DNA of 64,000 bases from Flavobacterium sp. HSC-32F16 (GCF_024171645.1 NZ_JALKAC010000002.1:806001-870000), one strand, 5' to 3'. Shown: positions 25,814 through 33,823, numbered from the stretch's first letter. The notes: generated by a model from the letters alone, not told the origin. Made by a program: numbers and translations.

Positions 25814-25881
25814 TGTCAGGCTGAGCGAAGTCGAAGCCCACGTACCAATTGGAGTGAACTTCGACTTCGCTCAGGGTGACA
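25814..25881. repeat. Long inverted repeat with GAGCGAAGTCGAAG arms
   Basis: Arms 25814-25836 and 25859-25881 pair over 23 bases with two mismatches (core CTGAGCGAAGTCGAAG). The fold lies just past the pbpC stop and may act as a terminator or be a dispersed mobile repeat. Confidence 0.75.
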
Positions 25882-25928
25882 TTAGTATTCAAATTACTTT
25901 TTAAATATAGTTTTTGAACATAAATTTC

Positions 25929-25988
25929 CGCCACGAATTACACCAATTGACACAAATTAATTCGTGCAAATTCGTGTAATTCGTGGCG
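25929..25988. repeat. Inverted repeat with CGCCACGAATTACAC arms
   Basis: Perfect 15-base arms at 25929-25943 and 25974-25988; the inner part contains further copies of AATTCGTG. Similar 'ACGAATTACACGAATT' repeats are common in Bacteroidota intergenic DNA as I recall. Confidence 0.75.
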
Positions 25989-26005
25989 AAAAAAAAGCAC
26001 AAAAA

Positions 26006-26031
26006 AACCGCCAGTCTCACGAAAGGCGGTT
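26006..26031 (-). terminator. Terminator after rng
   Basis: Stem AACCGCC / GGCGGTT with a T run on the minus strand, 10 bases past the rng stop. Confidence 0.75.
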
Positions 26032-26040
26032 GTTTGTTTT

Positions 26041-27585
26041 TTATTCTGAAATAACATTTCCTTTTTTGTCGTAGAAATGGTATTCTAAGTACGTGTAAGC
26101 GTCACGAGGTATGATTTTCACCCATTTCTTATGTTCAAAAAACCATTTTGAACGTAATGATGGAAAACCTTTGCTGAGGTATGCAGCCACAAACGGGTGT
26201 GTGTTAAGCACAACCTTATTGTGGGTTTTTAAAAGTCTTTCTAAGTCAGATGTGATCTTGTCAATTATTAATATTGGTGCTTCAATTTCACCATTAACTT
26301 TATTTGGATCTTCTTCTCTGGTTTTTATGTTAACTTCTGGTCTTACTCGCTGTCTGGTAATCTGAACAAGTCCAAATTTACTTGGCGGTAATATTTTATG
26401 CTTTGCTTTATCGTCGCTCATTTCTTCTCGCAAGAAGTCGAACAAAACTTTCCTGTTTTCAGGATTAGACATATCGATAAAATCAACTACTATAATTCCG
26501 CCCATATCTCTCAGACGAAGTTGTCTTGCGATTTCTGCTGCGGCAATCATATTTACTTCCATGGCTGTGTCTTCCTGGTTGGTTGCTTTATTCGAACGGT
26601 TTCCGCTGTTAACGTCTATAACGTGAAGAGCTTCAGTATGTTCGATGATAAGGTAAGCCCCTTTACTCATAGAAACGGTTCTGCCAAAAGAAGTTTTGAT
26701 TTGTCTCTCTATATTGTATTTCTCGAAAATTGGAGTGTCATTTGATTGATAAAACTTAACAATCGATTGTTTTGAAGGTGCAATTTCTTGCAGATATTCC
26801 TTCGTTTGATGGTACAACTCTTCGTCATCTATTTGAATACCGCTGAAGGTATCATTAAATACATCTCTTAATATCGAAGAAGCTCTGTTAAGCTCTCCTA
26901 ATACTTTTGATGGATGATGAGCAGTTGGTAATTTTTTACACATTGCAGACCATCTGCCAAGCAGGTTCTGCAAATCTTTTTCTAATTCGGCTACGTTTTT
27001 GCCTTCGGCTACTGTGCGAACAATAACACCAAATCCTTTAGGTTTGATCGATAGAACAAGTTTTTTTAGACGATCCTTTTCTTTTTTGTCTTCTATTTTT
27101 TGAGAAATAGAAACACGGTCAGAAAAAGGAACTAGAACAATAAATCTTCCAGCCAATGAAAGCTCAGCACTTATTCTTGGGCCTTTGGTTGATATAGGTT
27201 CTTTAACCACTTGAACTAAAACAGATTGATTGGCACTTAAAATATCAGTAATGATGCCATCTTTGTCAATCTCTTTTTCAAACTGAAAGGTTTTTAGGGA
27301 GAAATCTTTTAATTTACCTGCGCTTACAAGTTTTATGAATTTCAGCTGAGAAGCTAAGTTTGGACCTAAATCATGATAATGTAAAAAGGCATCTTTTTCG
27401 AAGCCTACATTTACAAAAGCAGCATTAAGTCCGGCAACTGGTTTTCTGATTTTGGCAATAAAAATATCACCAACCTGAAAGTTGCTTTTCTCTTCTTCTT
27501 TGTGTAATTCAATTAGTTTTCCATCTTTTAATAAGGCAAAATCTACGGCTTCAGAACTAGATCTAATGATTAATTCTTTATTCAC
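26041..27585 (-). CDS. rng: Ribonuclease E/G family protein
   Basis: A 514-residue endoribonuclease close to RNase G in length. The N terminus MNKELIIRSSSEAVDFALL precedes an S1 domain (about 35-130: VGDIFIAKIRKPVAGLNAAFVN). The catalytic DNase-I-like part shows HVIDVNSGNRSN (about 325) and GGIIVVDFIDMSNPENR (about 365), with the metal-binding Asp residues in place, and the zinc-link region ITRQRVRPE. RNase G matures 16S rRNA 5' ends and degrades some mRNAs. It lacks the long C-terminal scaffold of RNase E. It lies downstream of the HU gene and the 30-residue basic protein but is separated from them by a terminator. Confidence 0.93.
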   Translation of the reverse strand: MNKELIIRSSSEAVDFALLKDGKLIELHKEEEKSNFQVGDIFIAKIRKPVAGLNAAFVNVGFEKDAFLHYHDLGPNLASQLKFIKLVSAGKLKDFSLKTFQFEKEIDKDGIITDILSANQSVLVQVVKEPISTKGPRISAELSLAGRFIVLVPFSDRVSISQKIEDKKEKDRLKKLVLSIKPKGFGVIVRTVAEGKNVAELEKDLQNLLGRWSAMCKKLPTAHHPSKVLGELNRASSILRDVFNDTFSGIQIDDEELYHQTKEYLQEIAPSKQSIVKFYQSNDTPIFEKYNIERQIKTSFGRTVSMSKGAYLIIEHTEALHVIDVNSGNRSNKATNQEDTAMEVNMIAAAEIARQLRLRDMGGIIVVDFIDMSNPENRKVLFDFLREEMSDDKAKHKILPPSKFGLVQITRQRVRPEVNIKTREEDPNKVNGEIEAPILIIDKITSDLERLLKTHNKVVLNTHPFVAAYLSKGFPSLRSKWFFEHKKWVKIIPRDAYTYLEYHFYDKKGNVISE

Positions 27586-27644
27586 ACTGTAAATTTTTAT
27601 CTGTTTTTTCAGAAAATAGAGTATAGAGAGAAGAGCATAGATTT

Positions 27645-27682
27645 AAAAATCTAAAATCTGGAATCTAAAATCTAAAATCTTA
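27645..27682. repeat. Tandem AATCTAAAATCT repeat
   Basis: Four or five copies of an (A)AATCT-type unit in the rng leader. The same unit appears twice in the dgt leader near 7461 and 7483. Confidence 0.5.
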
Positions 27683-27836
27683 TCTACAGATGGATTAAAC
27701 AATATTTTAACAGGTATTGAACCCGGGGAAAGAAGATTAGTGGAGAATAGAGCAAAGAGAATAGACTTTTTGTGGTCTATATTCTATTTTCTTTTCTTTT
27801 TCATCTTTTTTCAATTTCAATGAACGTTTAAAAAGA

Positions 27837-27861
27837 AAAAAGTAGTTTAAAACTACTTTTT
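27837..27861 (-). terminator. Terminator overlapping the end of the 30-residue basic gene
   Basis: Perfect 12-base arms AAAAAGTAGTTT and AAACTACTTTTT around one base. The stop codon of the small gene lies inside the stem. Confidence 0.75.
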
Positions 27862-27945
27862 CTTTTTGTGGCGGTTAGCTCTCGCTCTTTTTTTACGTTT
27901 GTGAGTAGCTACCTTATGTCTCTTTCTTTTTTTACCACTTGGCAT
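27853..27945 (-). CDS. Very small, highly basic protein (30 residues), ribosomal-protein-like
   Basis: MPSGKKRKRHKVATHKRKKR continues with ARANR and HKKKK before a TAG. About two thirds of the residues are Lys, Arg or His, as in tiny ribosomal proteins such as THX. I recall near-identical short proteins across Bacteroidota, so the frame is most likely real and a ribosome-associated role is the best guess; I cannot confirm which named protein, if any, it equals. It follows the HU gene by 27 bases on the same strand and ends in a terminator. Too short for standard gene finders. Confidence 0.75.
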   Translation of the reverse strand: MPSGKKRKRHKVATHKRKKRARANRHKKKK

Positions 27946-27973
27946 ATCGTGTCAGATTTTATGTTAATTAATA

Positions 27974-28264
27974 TTATTTTGCTTCGTTGTTAGTTTTTAC
28001 TCCTTCTACAAATACTTTTGCTGGTTTAAAAGCAGGGATGTTGTGTGCTGGAATTTTAATTGTAGTGTTTTTAGAGATATTTCTACCTGTTTTTTCAGCT
28101 CTGGTTTTTACAATAAAACTACCAAAACCTCTTAGGTATACGTTGTCTCCTGTTTCTAAAGAAGTTTTAACTTCTTCCATAAAAGTTTCTACTGTTGCTT
28201 GAACATCTCCTTTTTCAAGACCTAATTTCTCTGAAATTTTCGCTACGATATCTGCTTTCGTCAT
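27974..28264 (-). CDS. HU/IHF family DNA-binding protein
   Basis: A 96-residue nucleoid protein: MTKADIVAKISEKLGL helices, then the beta-arm region GFGSFIVKTRAEKTGRN with the conserved RNISKNTTIKIPAHNIPAFKPAK, where Pro at the arm tip intercalates into DNA. It bends DNA without sequence specificity or as an IHF-like architectural factor. A well-formed promoter lies in front, and the 30-residue basic protein follows in the same transcript. Whether it is HU or IHF-like cannot be decided from this alone. Confidence 0.93.
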   Translation of the reverse strand: MTKADIVAKISEKLGLEKGDVQATVETFMEEVKTSLETGDNVYLRGFGSFIVKTRAEKTGRNISKNTTIKIPAHNIPAFKPAKVFVEGVKTNNEAK

Positions 28265-28313
28265 TTTCTTTCCTATTTTATTTTATAAATGGTGTACTAT
28301 TTTTTTGAGTTTG

Positions 28314-28345
28314 CAAATATAGGAATTAAAAAAATAATTAATCAA
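28314..28345 (-). promoter_or_regulatory. Promoter of the HU gene (-33 and -7 boxes)
   Basis: On the minus strand TTG (28343-28345), 21 bases, then TATATTTG (28314-28321). This is a full match to the flavobacterial TTG / 17-23 / TAnnTTTG promoter. Confidence 0.75.
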
Positions 28346-28378
28346 GCTAATTCGTTAAATTTTAATTACATAAACATT

Positions 28379-28386
28379 TACTTTTG
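28379..28386 (+). promoter_or_regulatory. -7 promoter box of mutY
   Basis: TACTTTTG, 18 bases before the ATG at 28405. It covers the in-frame TTG at 28384, which therefore cannot be the start codon. Confidence 0.6.
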
Positions 28387-28404
28387 CATTTTAAGGATTT
28401 GACG

Positions 28405-29439
28405 ATGGATTTTTATAACAAGCTGATAAAATGGTATTTACAAAATAAACGCGATCTTCCGTGGCGAAAAACGGCCAATCCGTACCATATTTGGCTCTCA
28501 GAAATTATGCTGCAACAAACAAGAGTTGTGCAAGGAACGCCTTACTTTTTTGCTTTTACAGAGGAATTTCCTACAGTTTTTGATCTTGCAAATGCATCAG
28601 AAGAACAGGTTTTAAAACTTTGGCAGGGACTTGGATATTATTCCCGTGCCCGAAATTTACACCTAACAGCAAAATATGTCGCAAATGATTTAAATGGAAG
28701 TTTTCCTCCTTCTTATAACGAGCTCTTAAATTTAAAAGGAGTTGGGGAATATACCGCAGCAGCCATTGCTTCTTTTTCTTATAATGAAGCGGTGCCTGTA
28801 GTAGACGGCAATGTGTTTCGAGTACTTTCTCGTTATTTTGATATTGAATCTGATATTGCACTGCCGGCCACAAAAAAAGAATTTACCAAATTGGCTTATG
28901 AATTAATGCCAAAAGACAATCCTGCTGTCTTTAATCAGGCAATAATGGAATTTGGTGCGCTTCAATGTGTGCCTAAAAGCCCTAACTGTTCGATTTGTAT
29001 TTTTAATGACGGCTGTTTGGCTTTGCAGAAAAAGAAAGTCAGCACACTTCCTGTGAAATTAAAAAAAGTAAAAGTTACAAACCGGTTTTTTAATTATTTT
29101 ATTTTTGACGATGTTTTAGGAAATACGGTTATACAAAAGAGAACCGCAAAAGGAATCTGGCATAATTTATATGAATTTCCGCTTTTGGAAACCAGTGCAA
29201 TTGTAGATTTTGATTATATTTCTGAAACTGTAAAAAACAATCTGTTTTTAAATTATACTATATTAAGTATAGAAGAATGCAGCGACGCAGCCATAATTCA
29301 TAAGCTTTCGCATCAACATCTTCATATTCAATTCTGGAGAATAAAAATTACAGATGTTCTTGAAAATGGAATTGATCTAAAAACTTTAAAAACTTTTCCT
29401 TTTCCTATTGTGATTTATAATTTTATAGAACGAATTTGA
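28405..29439 (+). CDS. mutY: A/G-specific adenine DNA glycosylase
   Basis: About 344 residues from the ATG at 28405 (MDFYNKLIKWYLQ). MutY removes adenine mispaired with 8-oxoguanine. Catalytic Glu in WLSEIMLQQTRV (about 32-36), helix-hairpin-helix LNLKGVGEYTAAAIASF with catalytic Asp following in VVDGNVFRVLSR, and the 4Fe-4S motif CVPKSPNCSICIFNDGC are all present. The C-terminal NUDIX-like domain that reads 8-oxoG covers about 230-344. The last 13 codons have a degenerate second copy 0.45 kb downstream, on the far side of a small membrane gene, suggesting that an insertion replaced the original end. Confidence 0.94.
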   Translation: MDFYNKLIKWYLQNKRDLPWRKTANPYHIWLSEIMLQQTRVVQGTPYFFAFTEEFPTVFDLANASEEQVLKLWQGLGYYSRARNLHLTAKYVANDLNGSFPPSYNELLNLKGVGEYTAAAIASFSYNEAVPVVDGNVFRVLSRYFDIESDIALPATKKEFTKLAYELMPKDNPAVFNQAIMEFGALQCVPKSPNCSICIFNDGCLALQKKKVSTLPVKLKKVKVTNRFFNYFIFDDVLGNTVIQKRTAKGIWHNLYEFPLLETSAIVDFDYISETVKNNLFLNYTILSIEECSDAAIIHKLSHQHLHIQFWRIKITDVLENGIDLKTLKTFPFPIVIYNFIERI

Positions 29440-29447
29440 ATTTATTT

Positions 29448-29684
29448 TTACCGTATCGTGTAAGCATACCAAAATAATCTTAAAAAAATACCAAAAAAGA
29501 ATCCGGCGATAGCCATTTCGCCAGCTGATTTTGCTGCTTCGGGTTCTTTATTTCTTTTGCTGGCATATACTAGAAAACCTATAATAGGTAGAAAAAAACA
29601 TATTATTTTCGACAGAGTGCTTATGCCTTTTCTAGAATTATAGTAGTCATAATTAGAGTCATTATAGTTGTTTTTTCTAAACAT
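29448..29684 (-). CDS. Small two-pass membrane protein of unknown function
   Basis: About 78 residues when started at the ATG at 29684 (MFRKNNYNDSNYDYYNSRKG). The longer frame to 29738 runs over a perfect promoter box, so I reject it. After an Asn/Tyr-rich polar start there are two hydrophobic segments (IICFFLPIIGFLVYA and MAIAGFFFGIFLRLFW) joined by a charged loop KRNKEPEAAKSAGE. I recognise no family. It is the only gene on the minus strand between mutY and ssb and lies between the two copies of the mutY 3' end, so it appears to have arrived as an insertion. Confidence 0.65.
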   Translation of the reverse strand: MFRKNNYNDSNYDYYNSRKGISTLSKIICFFLPIIGFLVYASKRNKEPEAAKSAGEMAIAGFFFGIFLRLFWYAYTIR

Positions 29685-29716
29685 TATTTTTTGATTTACT
29701 TGTAAGTTTTTATTTC

Positions 29717-29724
29717 CAAAATTA
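29717..29724 (-). promoter_or_regulatory. -7 promoter box of the small membrane gene
   Basis: TAATTTTG on the minus strand, 32 bases before the ATG at 29684. Confidence 0.5.
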
Positions 29725-29845
29725 ATTTCTTTTTTCAAATTCTGAAATAATTTATGTAGAGATTTCTAAGATTTTTATAGGATTTGCTCTTTTACGACTT
29801 AGTTTTGGAACAAATCAAAAAATGGCATAAACATTATAAGCCTCA

Positions 29846-29886
29846 AACTTTTCCTTTTCCCCATTGCGATTTATAATTTTATAGAA
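29846..29886 (+). pseudogene. Degenerate second copy of the mutY 3' end
   Basis: 41 bases that match 29391-29430 inside mutY with three substitutions and one inserted base (shared core GATTTATAATTTTATAGAA). Weaker similarity seems to extend upstream to about 29810. Read in the matching frame it gives FPIAIYNFIEKQEINC and a stop, against FPIVIYNFIERI in mutY. Confidence 0.75.
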
Positions 29887-29914
29887 AAGCAGGAAATAAA
29901 TTGCTAAAAAAATG

Positions 29915-29922
29915 TATCTTTG
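29915..29922 (+). promoter_or_regulatory. -7 promoter box of ssb
   Basis: TATCTTTG, 21 bases before the ATG at 29944; it overlaps the in-frame TTG at 29920, excluding that as start. Confidence 0.55.
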
Positions 29923-29943
29923 GTAGAAATACCACTATTAATT

Positions 29944-30384
29944 ATGAATGGAACATTAAATAAAGTCATGCTTATCGGGCATTTGGGTGATGATGTAAAA
30001 ATGCATTATTTTGATGGAGGGAACTGCATTGGGCGCTTTCAACTGGCTACAAATGAAGTTTATATTAATAAAACGACCAATGAAAAAATAACCTCTACAG
30101 AATGGCATAATCTCGTTGTGCGCAATAAGGCCGCAGAAATTTGCGAAAAATACCTTTCTAAAGGAGATAAAATATATGTTGAAGGACGCATCAAATCCAG
30201 ACAATGGCAGGCCGAAGACGGTACAACAAAATATACAACCGAAATTCAGGTAACGGAGTTTACATTTCTGACTACCAAAAAAGAAACTTCAAATCATAAA
30301 CCGAATCAAGATCAGGAATCCGCAAAAAACACTAACTTTGATGCACCCAATGAAGGCTTGCCAATAAACGACCTGCCTTTTTGA
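29944..30384 (+). CDS. ssb: Single-stranded DNA-binding protein
   Basis: About 146 residues from the ATG at 29944 (MNGTLNKVMLIGHLGDDVK). The OB fold covers residues 1-105 with the family motifs NGTLNKVMLIGHLG, EWHNLVVRNKAAEICEKYL, GDKIYVEGRIKSRQWQ. A polar, Asn/Gln-rich linker leads to the acidic C-terminal tip GLPINDLPF, the docking site for replication and repair partners. It protects ssDNA and recruits partners. gldE begins 23 bases downstream, so ssb, gldE and gldD likely share a transcript. Confidence 0.94.
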   Translation: MNGTLNKVMLIGHLGDDVKMHYFDGGNCIGRFQLATNEVYINKTTNEKITSTEWHNLVVRNKAAEICEKYLSKGDKIYVEGRIKSRQWQAEDGTTKYTTEIQVTEFTFLTTKKETSNHKPNQDQESAKNTNFDAPNEGLPINDLPF

Positions 30385-30407
30385 TTGTTTAACTAATCTT
30401 ATGTAAT

Positions 30408-31703
30408 TTGGACCCGGAGCCCAGTTTATTTTTTACTACAACTTTAGACACCAACTTAATAATTGGTTTTGTCGGAATATTTATTTTGCTGTTTCTCTCG
30501 GCAATTGTTTCAGGTGCCGAAGTTGCACTTTTTTCTTTATCTCAAAAAGATATAGATGATACTCTTCAGGAAAATGACTCGAAAGGAAAAATCATTTCTA
30601 ATCTTTTAGACAGACCCAAAAAACTTTTAGCAACTTTATTAGTAGCCAACAATTTTCTAAATATTGGAGTTGTTATTTTATTTTCCTTCATAGGGAGAAA
30701 TATTTTTTCTAGCGTTGATTCTCCGGTTTTGAAATTTATTTTAGAAGTAATCCTCGTTACTTTCTTAATTTTATTGTTTGGAGAAGTGCTTCCTAAAGTT
30801 TATGCCACCCGAAACAATATAAAATTTGCCAAACGCTTCGTTTATTCCATTTCAATTTTAGATAAATTACTCTCGCCAATAAGCTTGCCTATGCGCAGGG
30901 TTACTTTATATTTGCATAATAAATTAGGAAAACAAAAGAATAATTTTTCTATAAATCAGCTTTCTCAGGCTTTAGAACTAACAGATTCTGAAGGAACATC
31001 AACAGAAGAGCAAAAAATATTAGAAGGAATAGTTTCTTTTGGAAATACAGATACAAAGCAGGTTATGAGTCCAAGGATTGATATATTTGCGTTGGAAATA
31101 TCAGAATCATTTTCTGCCATTTGTCCAAAAATAATCGAAAAAGGATTTTCTAGAATTCCGGTTTATCGTGATAATATTGACCAGATTGAAGGCGTTTTGT
31201 TTGTTAAGGATTTACTGCCTCATATTGATAAAGACGATTTTGACTGGGCATCTTTAATGCGAGAACCTTTTTTTGTTCCTGAGAATAAAAAACTCGATAA
31301 TCTGCTCAAAGATTTTCAGAGCCTAAAAAGTCACTTAGCCATTGTGGTTGATGAGTATGGCGGAACTTCCGGATTAGTTTCTTTAGAAGATGTAATTGAG
31401 GAAATAGTAGGGGATATAAGTGATGAATTTGATGATGAGAATCTGAATTTCTCTCAAATCGATGAAAAGAATTTTCTTTTTGAAGGAAAAATCAACCTTA
31501 AGGATTTCTACAGAATCATTGATGTTGACGAGGATTTATTTGAATCGCGTAAAGGTGAAGCCGAAACGTTAGCGGGATTTATTCTGGAAATTTTGGGTAA
31601 TTTTCCTAAGAAAGATCAAAAAGTAGCTTTTGAAAACTGTCTTTTTACAATAGAAACGGTAGATAAAAAGCGTGTAAAACAAATAAAAGTAACAATAGAA
31701 TAA
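30408..31703 (+). CDS. gldE: Gliding motility protein GldE (CBS/CorC-type membrane protein)
   Basis: A 431-residue protein starting at TTG (no ATG precedes the first membrane segment). Residues about 15-170 carry three or four membrane segments of the DUF21/CNNM domain (IVSGAEVALFSLSQ); about 200-320 are two CBS domains (MSPRIDIFALE, GFSRIPVYRDN, HLAIVVDEYGGTSGLVSLEDV); about 340-431 is a CorC_HlyC transporter-associated domain. Such proteins bind adenosyl nucleotides and often move Mg2+ or Co2+. In flavobacteria this gene sits directly before gldD and overexpression of it is known to partly suppress gldB loss. The stop of gldE is immediately followed by the gldD ATG. Confidence 0.93.
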   Translation: MDPEPSLFFTTTLDTNLIIGFVGIFILLFLSAIVSGAEVALFSLSQKDIDDTLQENDSKGKIISNLLDRPKKLLATLLVANNFLNIGVVILFSFIGRNIFSSVDSPVLKFILEVILVTFLILLFGEVLPKVYATRNNIKFAKRFVYSISILDKLLSPISLPMRRVTLYLHNKLGKQKNNFSINQLSQALELTDSEGTSTEEQKILEGIVSFGNTDTKQVMSPRIDIFALEISESFSAICPKIIEKGFSRIPVYRDNIDQIEGVLFVKDLLPHIDKDDFDWASLMREPFFVPENKKLDNLLKDFQSLKSHLAIVVDEYGGTSGLVSLEDVIEEIVGDISDEFDDENLNFSQIDEKNFLFEGKINLKDFYRIIDVDEDLFESRKGEAETLAGFILEILGNFPKKDQKVAFENCLFTIETVDKKRVKQIKVTIE

Positions 31704-32264
31704 ATGTTTAAAAGAATACTATCGGTAACGGCAATTTTGCTGGCATTAACAGTTGTAAGCTGTAAAGACGACGTGCTGCCAAAACCTGCCAGTTTCCTTA
31801 GATTAGATTATCCGGAAGCAAAATATGTCAATTTTGAAAACAATTGTCCGTTTGCTTTTCAAATGAATGAAGACGCTATTATTAAAGGTGAAAAAGACTG
31901 CGGATTTGCGATAAACTATCCAAAGATGAAAGCGACTATATATTTGACTTATAAACCTGTAAACGGCAATATTGAGAGACTTTTAAAAGATGCTCAAAAG
32001 CTGACTTACGAACACGTTATTAAGGCTGATGATATTCTGGAGCAGCCATATTTAAACCCAGAAAAGAAAGTCTACGGAATGTTTTATCAAGTGGATGGAA
32101 ATGCGGCTACAAACTCTCAATTTTACGTTACAGACAGTATAAAACACTTTATAACAGGATCTGTATATTTTTATGCAAAACCTAATTTTGATTCTGTAAT
32201 GCCGGCCGCGAGTTACATCAAAAATGATATGCAGCGATTAATGGAAACTTTAAAGTGGAAATAA
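31704..32264 (+). CDS. gldD: Gliding motility lipoprotein GldD
   Basis: A 186-residue lipoprotein (signal peptide MFKRILSVTAILLALTVVSC, lipobox Cys at residue 20). The mature part begins KDDVLPKPASFLRLDYPEAKY, the characteristic GldD start, and includes CPFAF, GFAINYPKMKATIYLTYKPV and the C-terminal YIKNDMQRLMETLKWK. GldD is needed for gliding and for secretion through the type IX system in F. johnsoniae; its exact role is unknown. Its ATG follows the gldE stop without a gap, so the two are translationally coupled. A strong terminator follows. Confidence 0.95.
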   Translation: MFKRILSVTAILLALTVVSCKDDVLPKPASFLRLDYPEAKYVNFENNCPFAFQMNEDAIIKGEKDCGFAINYPKMKATIYLTYKPVNGNIERLLKDAQKLTYEHVIKADDILEQPYLNPEKKVYGMFYQVDGNAATNSQFYVTDSIKHFITGSVYFYAKPNFDSVMPAASYIKNDMQRLMETLKWK

Positions 32265-32280
32265 GAAAAAAAACAAAAAA

Positions 32281-32310
32281 GAAAACGGCATTCAATTGAG
32301 TGCCGTTTTC
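32281..32310. terminator. Two-way terminator after gldD
   Basis: Perfect 10-base arms GAAAACGGCA / TGCCGTTTTC followed by a run of T, between the convergent gldD and the metal-binding lipoprotein gene. Confidence 0.9.
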
Positions 32311-32329
32311 TTTTTTTGAAAGTTAAATC

Positions 32330-32707
32330 TTAAGATTTAAAATTCGAAACTTTATATGTTTTTCCGTCTCCGGTTTCCTGAACAATTTTAGTTAAAGATT
32401 CTTGGTTTTGAACCGTTTTGTCAAATGTAATTGTTGCTGTTTTTTTGTCAAAATCAACCGCTGCTTTTTCAACACCGTCAAGATTTGATAATTCTTTTTC
32501 TATAGTTTTGGCACATCCCATTGCGCAAGTCATTCCTTCAATTTCGAAACTTGCAGTTTGTGCATTTTCCGCAGCAATTGCTTTGTGCTCTTTAGAAGTT
32601 GTTTCTAAAGGTTTTATATTAGCCAGATTTTTATCTTCTTCTTTTTTACAGCTTACGAATACTAAACCCGCAATTGCTAATGAAGCTATGATCTTTGTAA
32701 ATTTCAT
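32330..32707 (-). CDS. Heavy-metal-associated (HMA) domain lipoprotein
   Basis: A 125-residue protein with lipoprotein signal (MKFTKIIASLAIAGLVFVSC, Cys20) and a single HMA/ferredoxin-like domain at about 52-118. The metal motif is GMTCAMGCAKTIEKEL, i.e. CxxxC with one extra residue compared with the usual GMTCxxC, so copper binding is possible but not certain. It may be a periplasmic copper chaperone or buffer. It has its own promoter and no metal transport genes beside it. Confidence 0.85.
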   Translation of the reverse strand: MKFTKIIASLAIAGLVFVSCKKEEDKNLANIKPLETTSKEHKAIAAENAQTASFEIEGMTCAMGCAKTIEKELSNLDGVEKAAVDFDKKTATITFDKTVQNQESLTKIVQETGDGKTYKVSNFKS

Positions 32708-32742
32708 TATATATGATTTTAATTGAGTAATTGTGTTTCCTG

Positions 32743-32750
32743 CAAAATTA
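32743..32750 (-). promoter_or_regulatory. -7 promoter box of the HMA lipoprotein gene
   Basis: TAATTTTG on the minus strand, 36 bases before the ATG. Confidence 0.5.
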
Positions 32751-32808
32751 ATAAAAAACGAGAGGTCAGTTCATAAAAATAGTACAAATTTGCAGTAAAA
32801 TAGTTTTT

Positions 32809-33675
32809 ATGGATGCAAAACAATTAAAGTGGGCTTACTTATTAGTCTTAGCCTTAATTTGGGGCAGTTCTTTTATTTTGATCAAAAGAGGATTAGTTGG
32901 TTTAACTGCAATTCAGGTTGGTTCGTTCCGAATCATTTTTGCAGCTCTTTTTTTGTTGATTGTTGGCTTTAAAAGCTTAAAAAAGATTTCGCGCCGTCAA
33001 TGGAAATTTGTTGCCATAACGTCTTTCTTTGGAACATTTATTCCGGCTTTTCTTTTTGCAATTGCCGAAACCGAAGTTGATAGTTCAATTGTAGCGATTT
33101 TAAATTCTCTTACACCTTTAAATACTTTAATTTTAGGAATTCTTATTTTCGGAATTCAATTTCAAAAACGACAAGTTATTGGAGTTTTTGTTGGTTTGGC
33201 TGGTTGTTTATTGTTGGTTTTAAGCGGTGTATCTGCGCATCCGGGACAGAATTACTATTATGTTATTTTGGTTGTTATTGCCACACTTAGTTATGCAATA
33301 AACGTTAATTTGATAAAGAAATATTTATCCGATTTGAATTCGTTAAGCATTACAACAGGAAATTTTGCTGTACTGCTTATTCCGGCTTTGATTATTTTGA
33401 GTACAACCGATTTTTCTCAAAGAATACATATTCAGGCAGCGCAGCATTCTATTTTGTTCGTCATGATTCTGGGAATTTTAGGAACCGGAATTGCGAATGT
33501 TTTGTTTTTTAAGTTGATTCAGATTTCTTCTCCGGTTTTTGCAACATCAGTAACGTATTTAATTCCTATTGTTGCTTTTTTCTGGGGATTGTTAGATAAT
33601 GAAATGCTTACTTCAATTCAGTTTTTTGGTGCTTTTATTATTCTAATTGGGGTTTATTTATCGGCTAAAAAATAA
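32809..33675 (+). CDS. DMT-family transporter (EamA domains)
   Basis: A 288-residue inner-membrane protein with ten hydrophobic segments arranged as two EamA halves (about 8-140 and 148-285). The family motif WGSSFILIKRGLVGLTA near the N terminus and PLNTLILGILIFG are visible. Members export amino acids, nucleotides or other small metabolites; the substrate cannot be read from sequence. It is a single gene, diverging from the HMA lipoprotein, and is followed by dispersed repeats. Confidence 0.88.
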   Translation: MDAKQLKWAYLLVLALIWGSSFILIKRGLVGLTAIQVGSFRIIFAALFLLIVGFKSLKKISRRQWKFVAITSFFGTFIPAFLFAIAETEVDSSIVAILNSLTPLNTLILGILIFGIQFQKRQVIGVFVGLAGCLLLVLSGVSAHPGQNYYYVILVVIATLSYAINVNLIKKYLSDLNSLSITTGNFAVLLIPALIILSTTDFSQRIHIQAAQHSILFVMILGILGTGIANVLFFKLIQISSPVFATSVTYLIPIVAFFWGLLDNEMLTSIQFFGAFIILIGVYLSAKK

Positions 33676-33700
33676 ATTTTTCCTAAGATTGATAAAGTTG

Positions 33701-33800
33701 TCATTTCGGCCAAAAGTGTAAATCACATAAGAAGCTCTGTATAGAATGTCGCCAATCTTTGTAGAATTTCTAATGCGATTTCTCCCTTTGGCCGAAATGA
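33701..33800. repeat. 100-base dispersed repeat, copy 1
   Basis: Ends form a perfect 14-base inverted repeat (TCATTTCGGCCAAA / TTTGGCCGAAATGA). The interior matches copy 2 at 47091-47190, for example CCAATCTTTGT and GCGATTTCTCC at the same spacing. Confidence 0.8.
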
Positions 33801-33823
33801 TATGCTTTGCTTTAATAAAAAAA

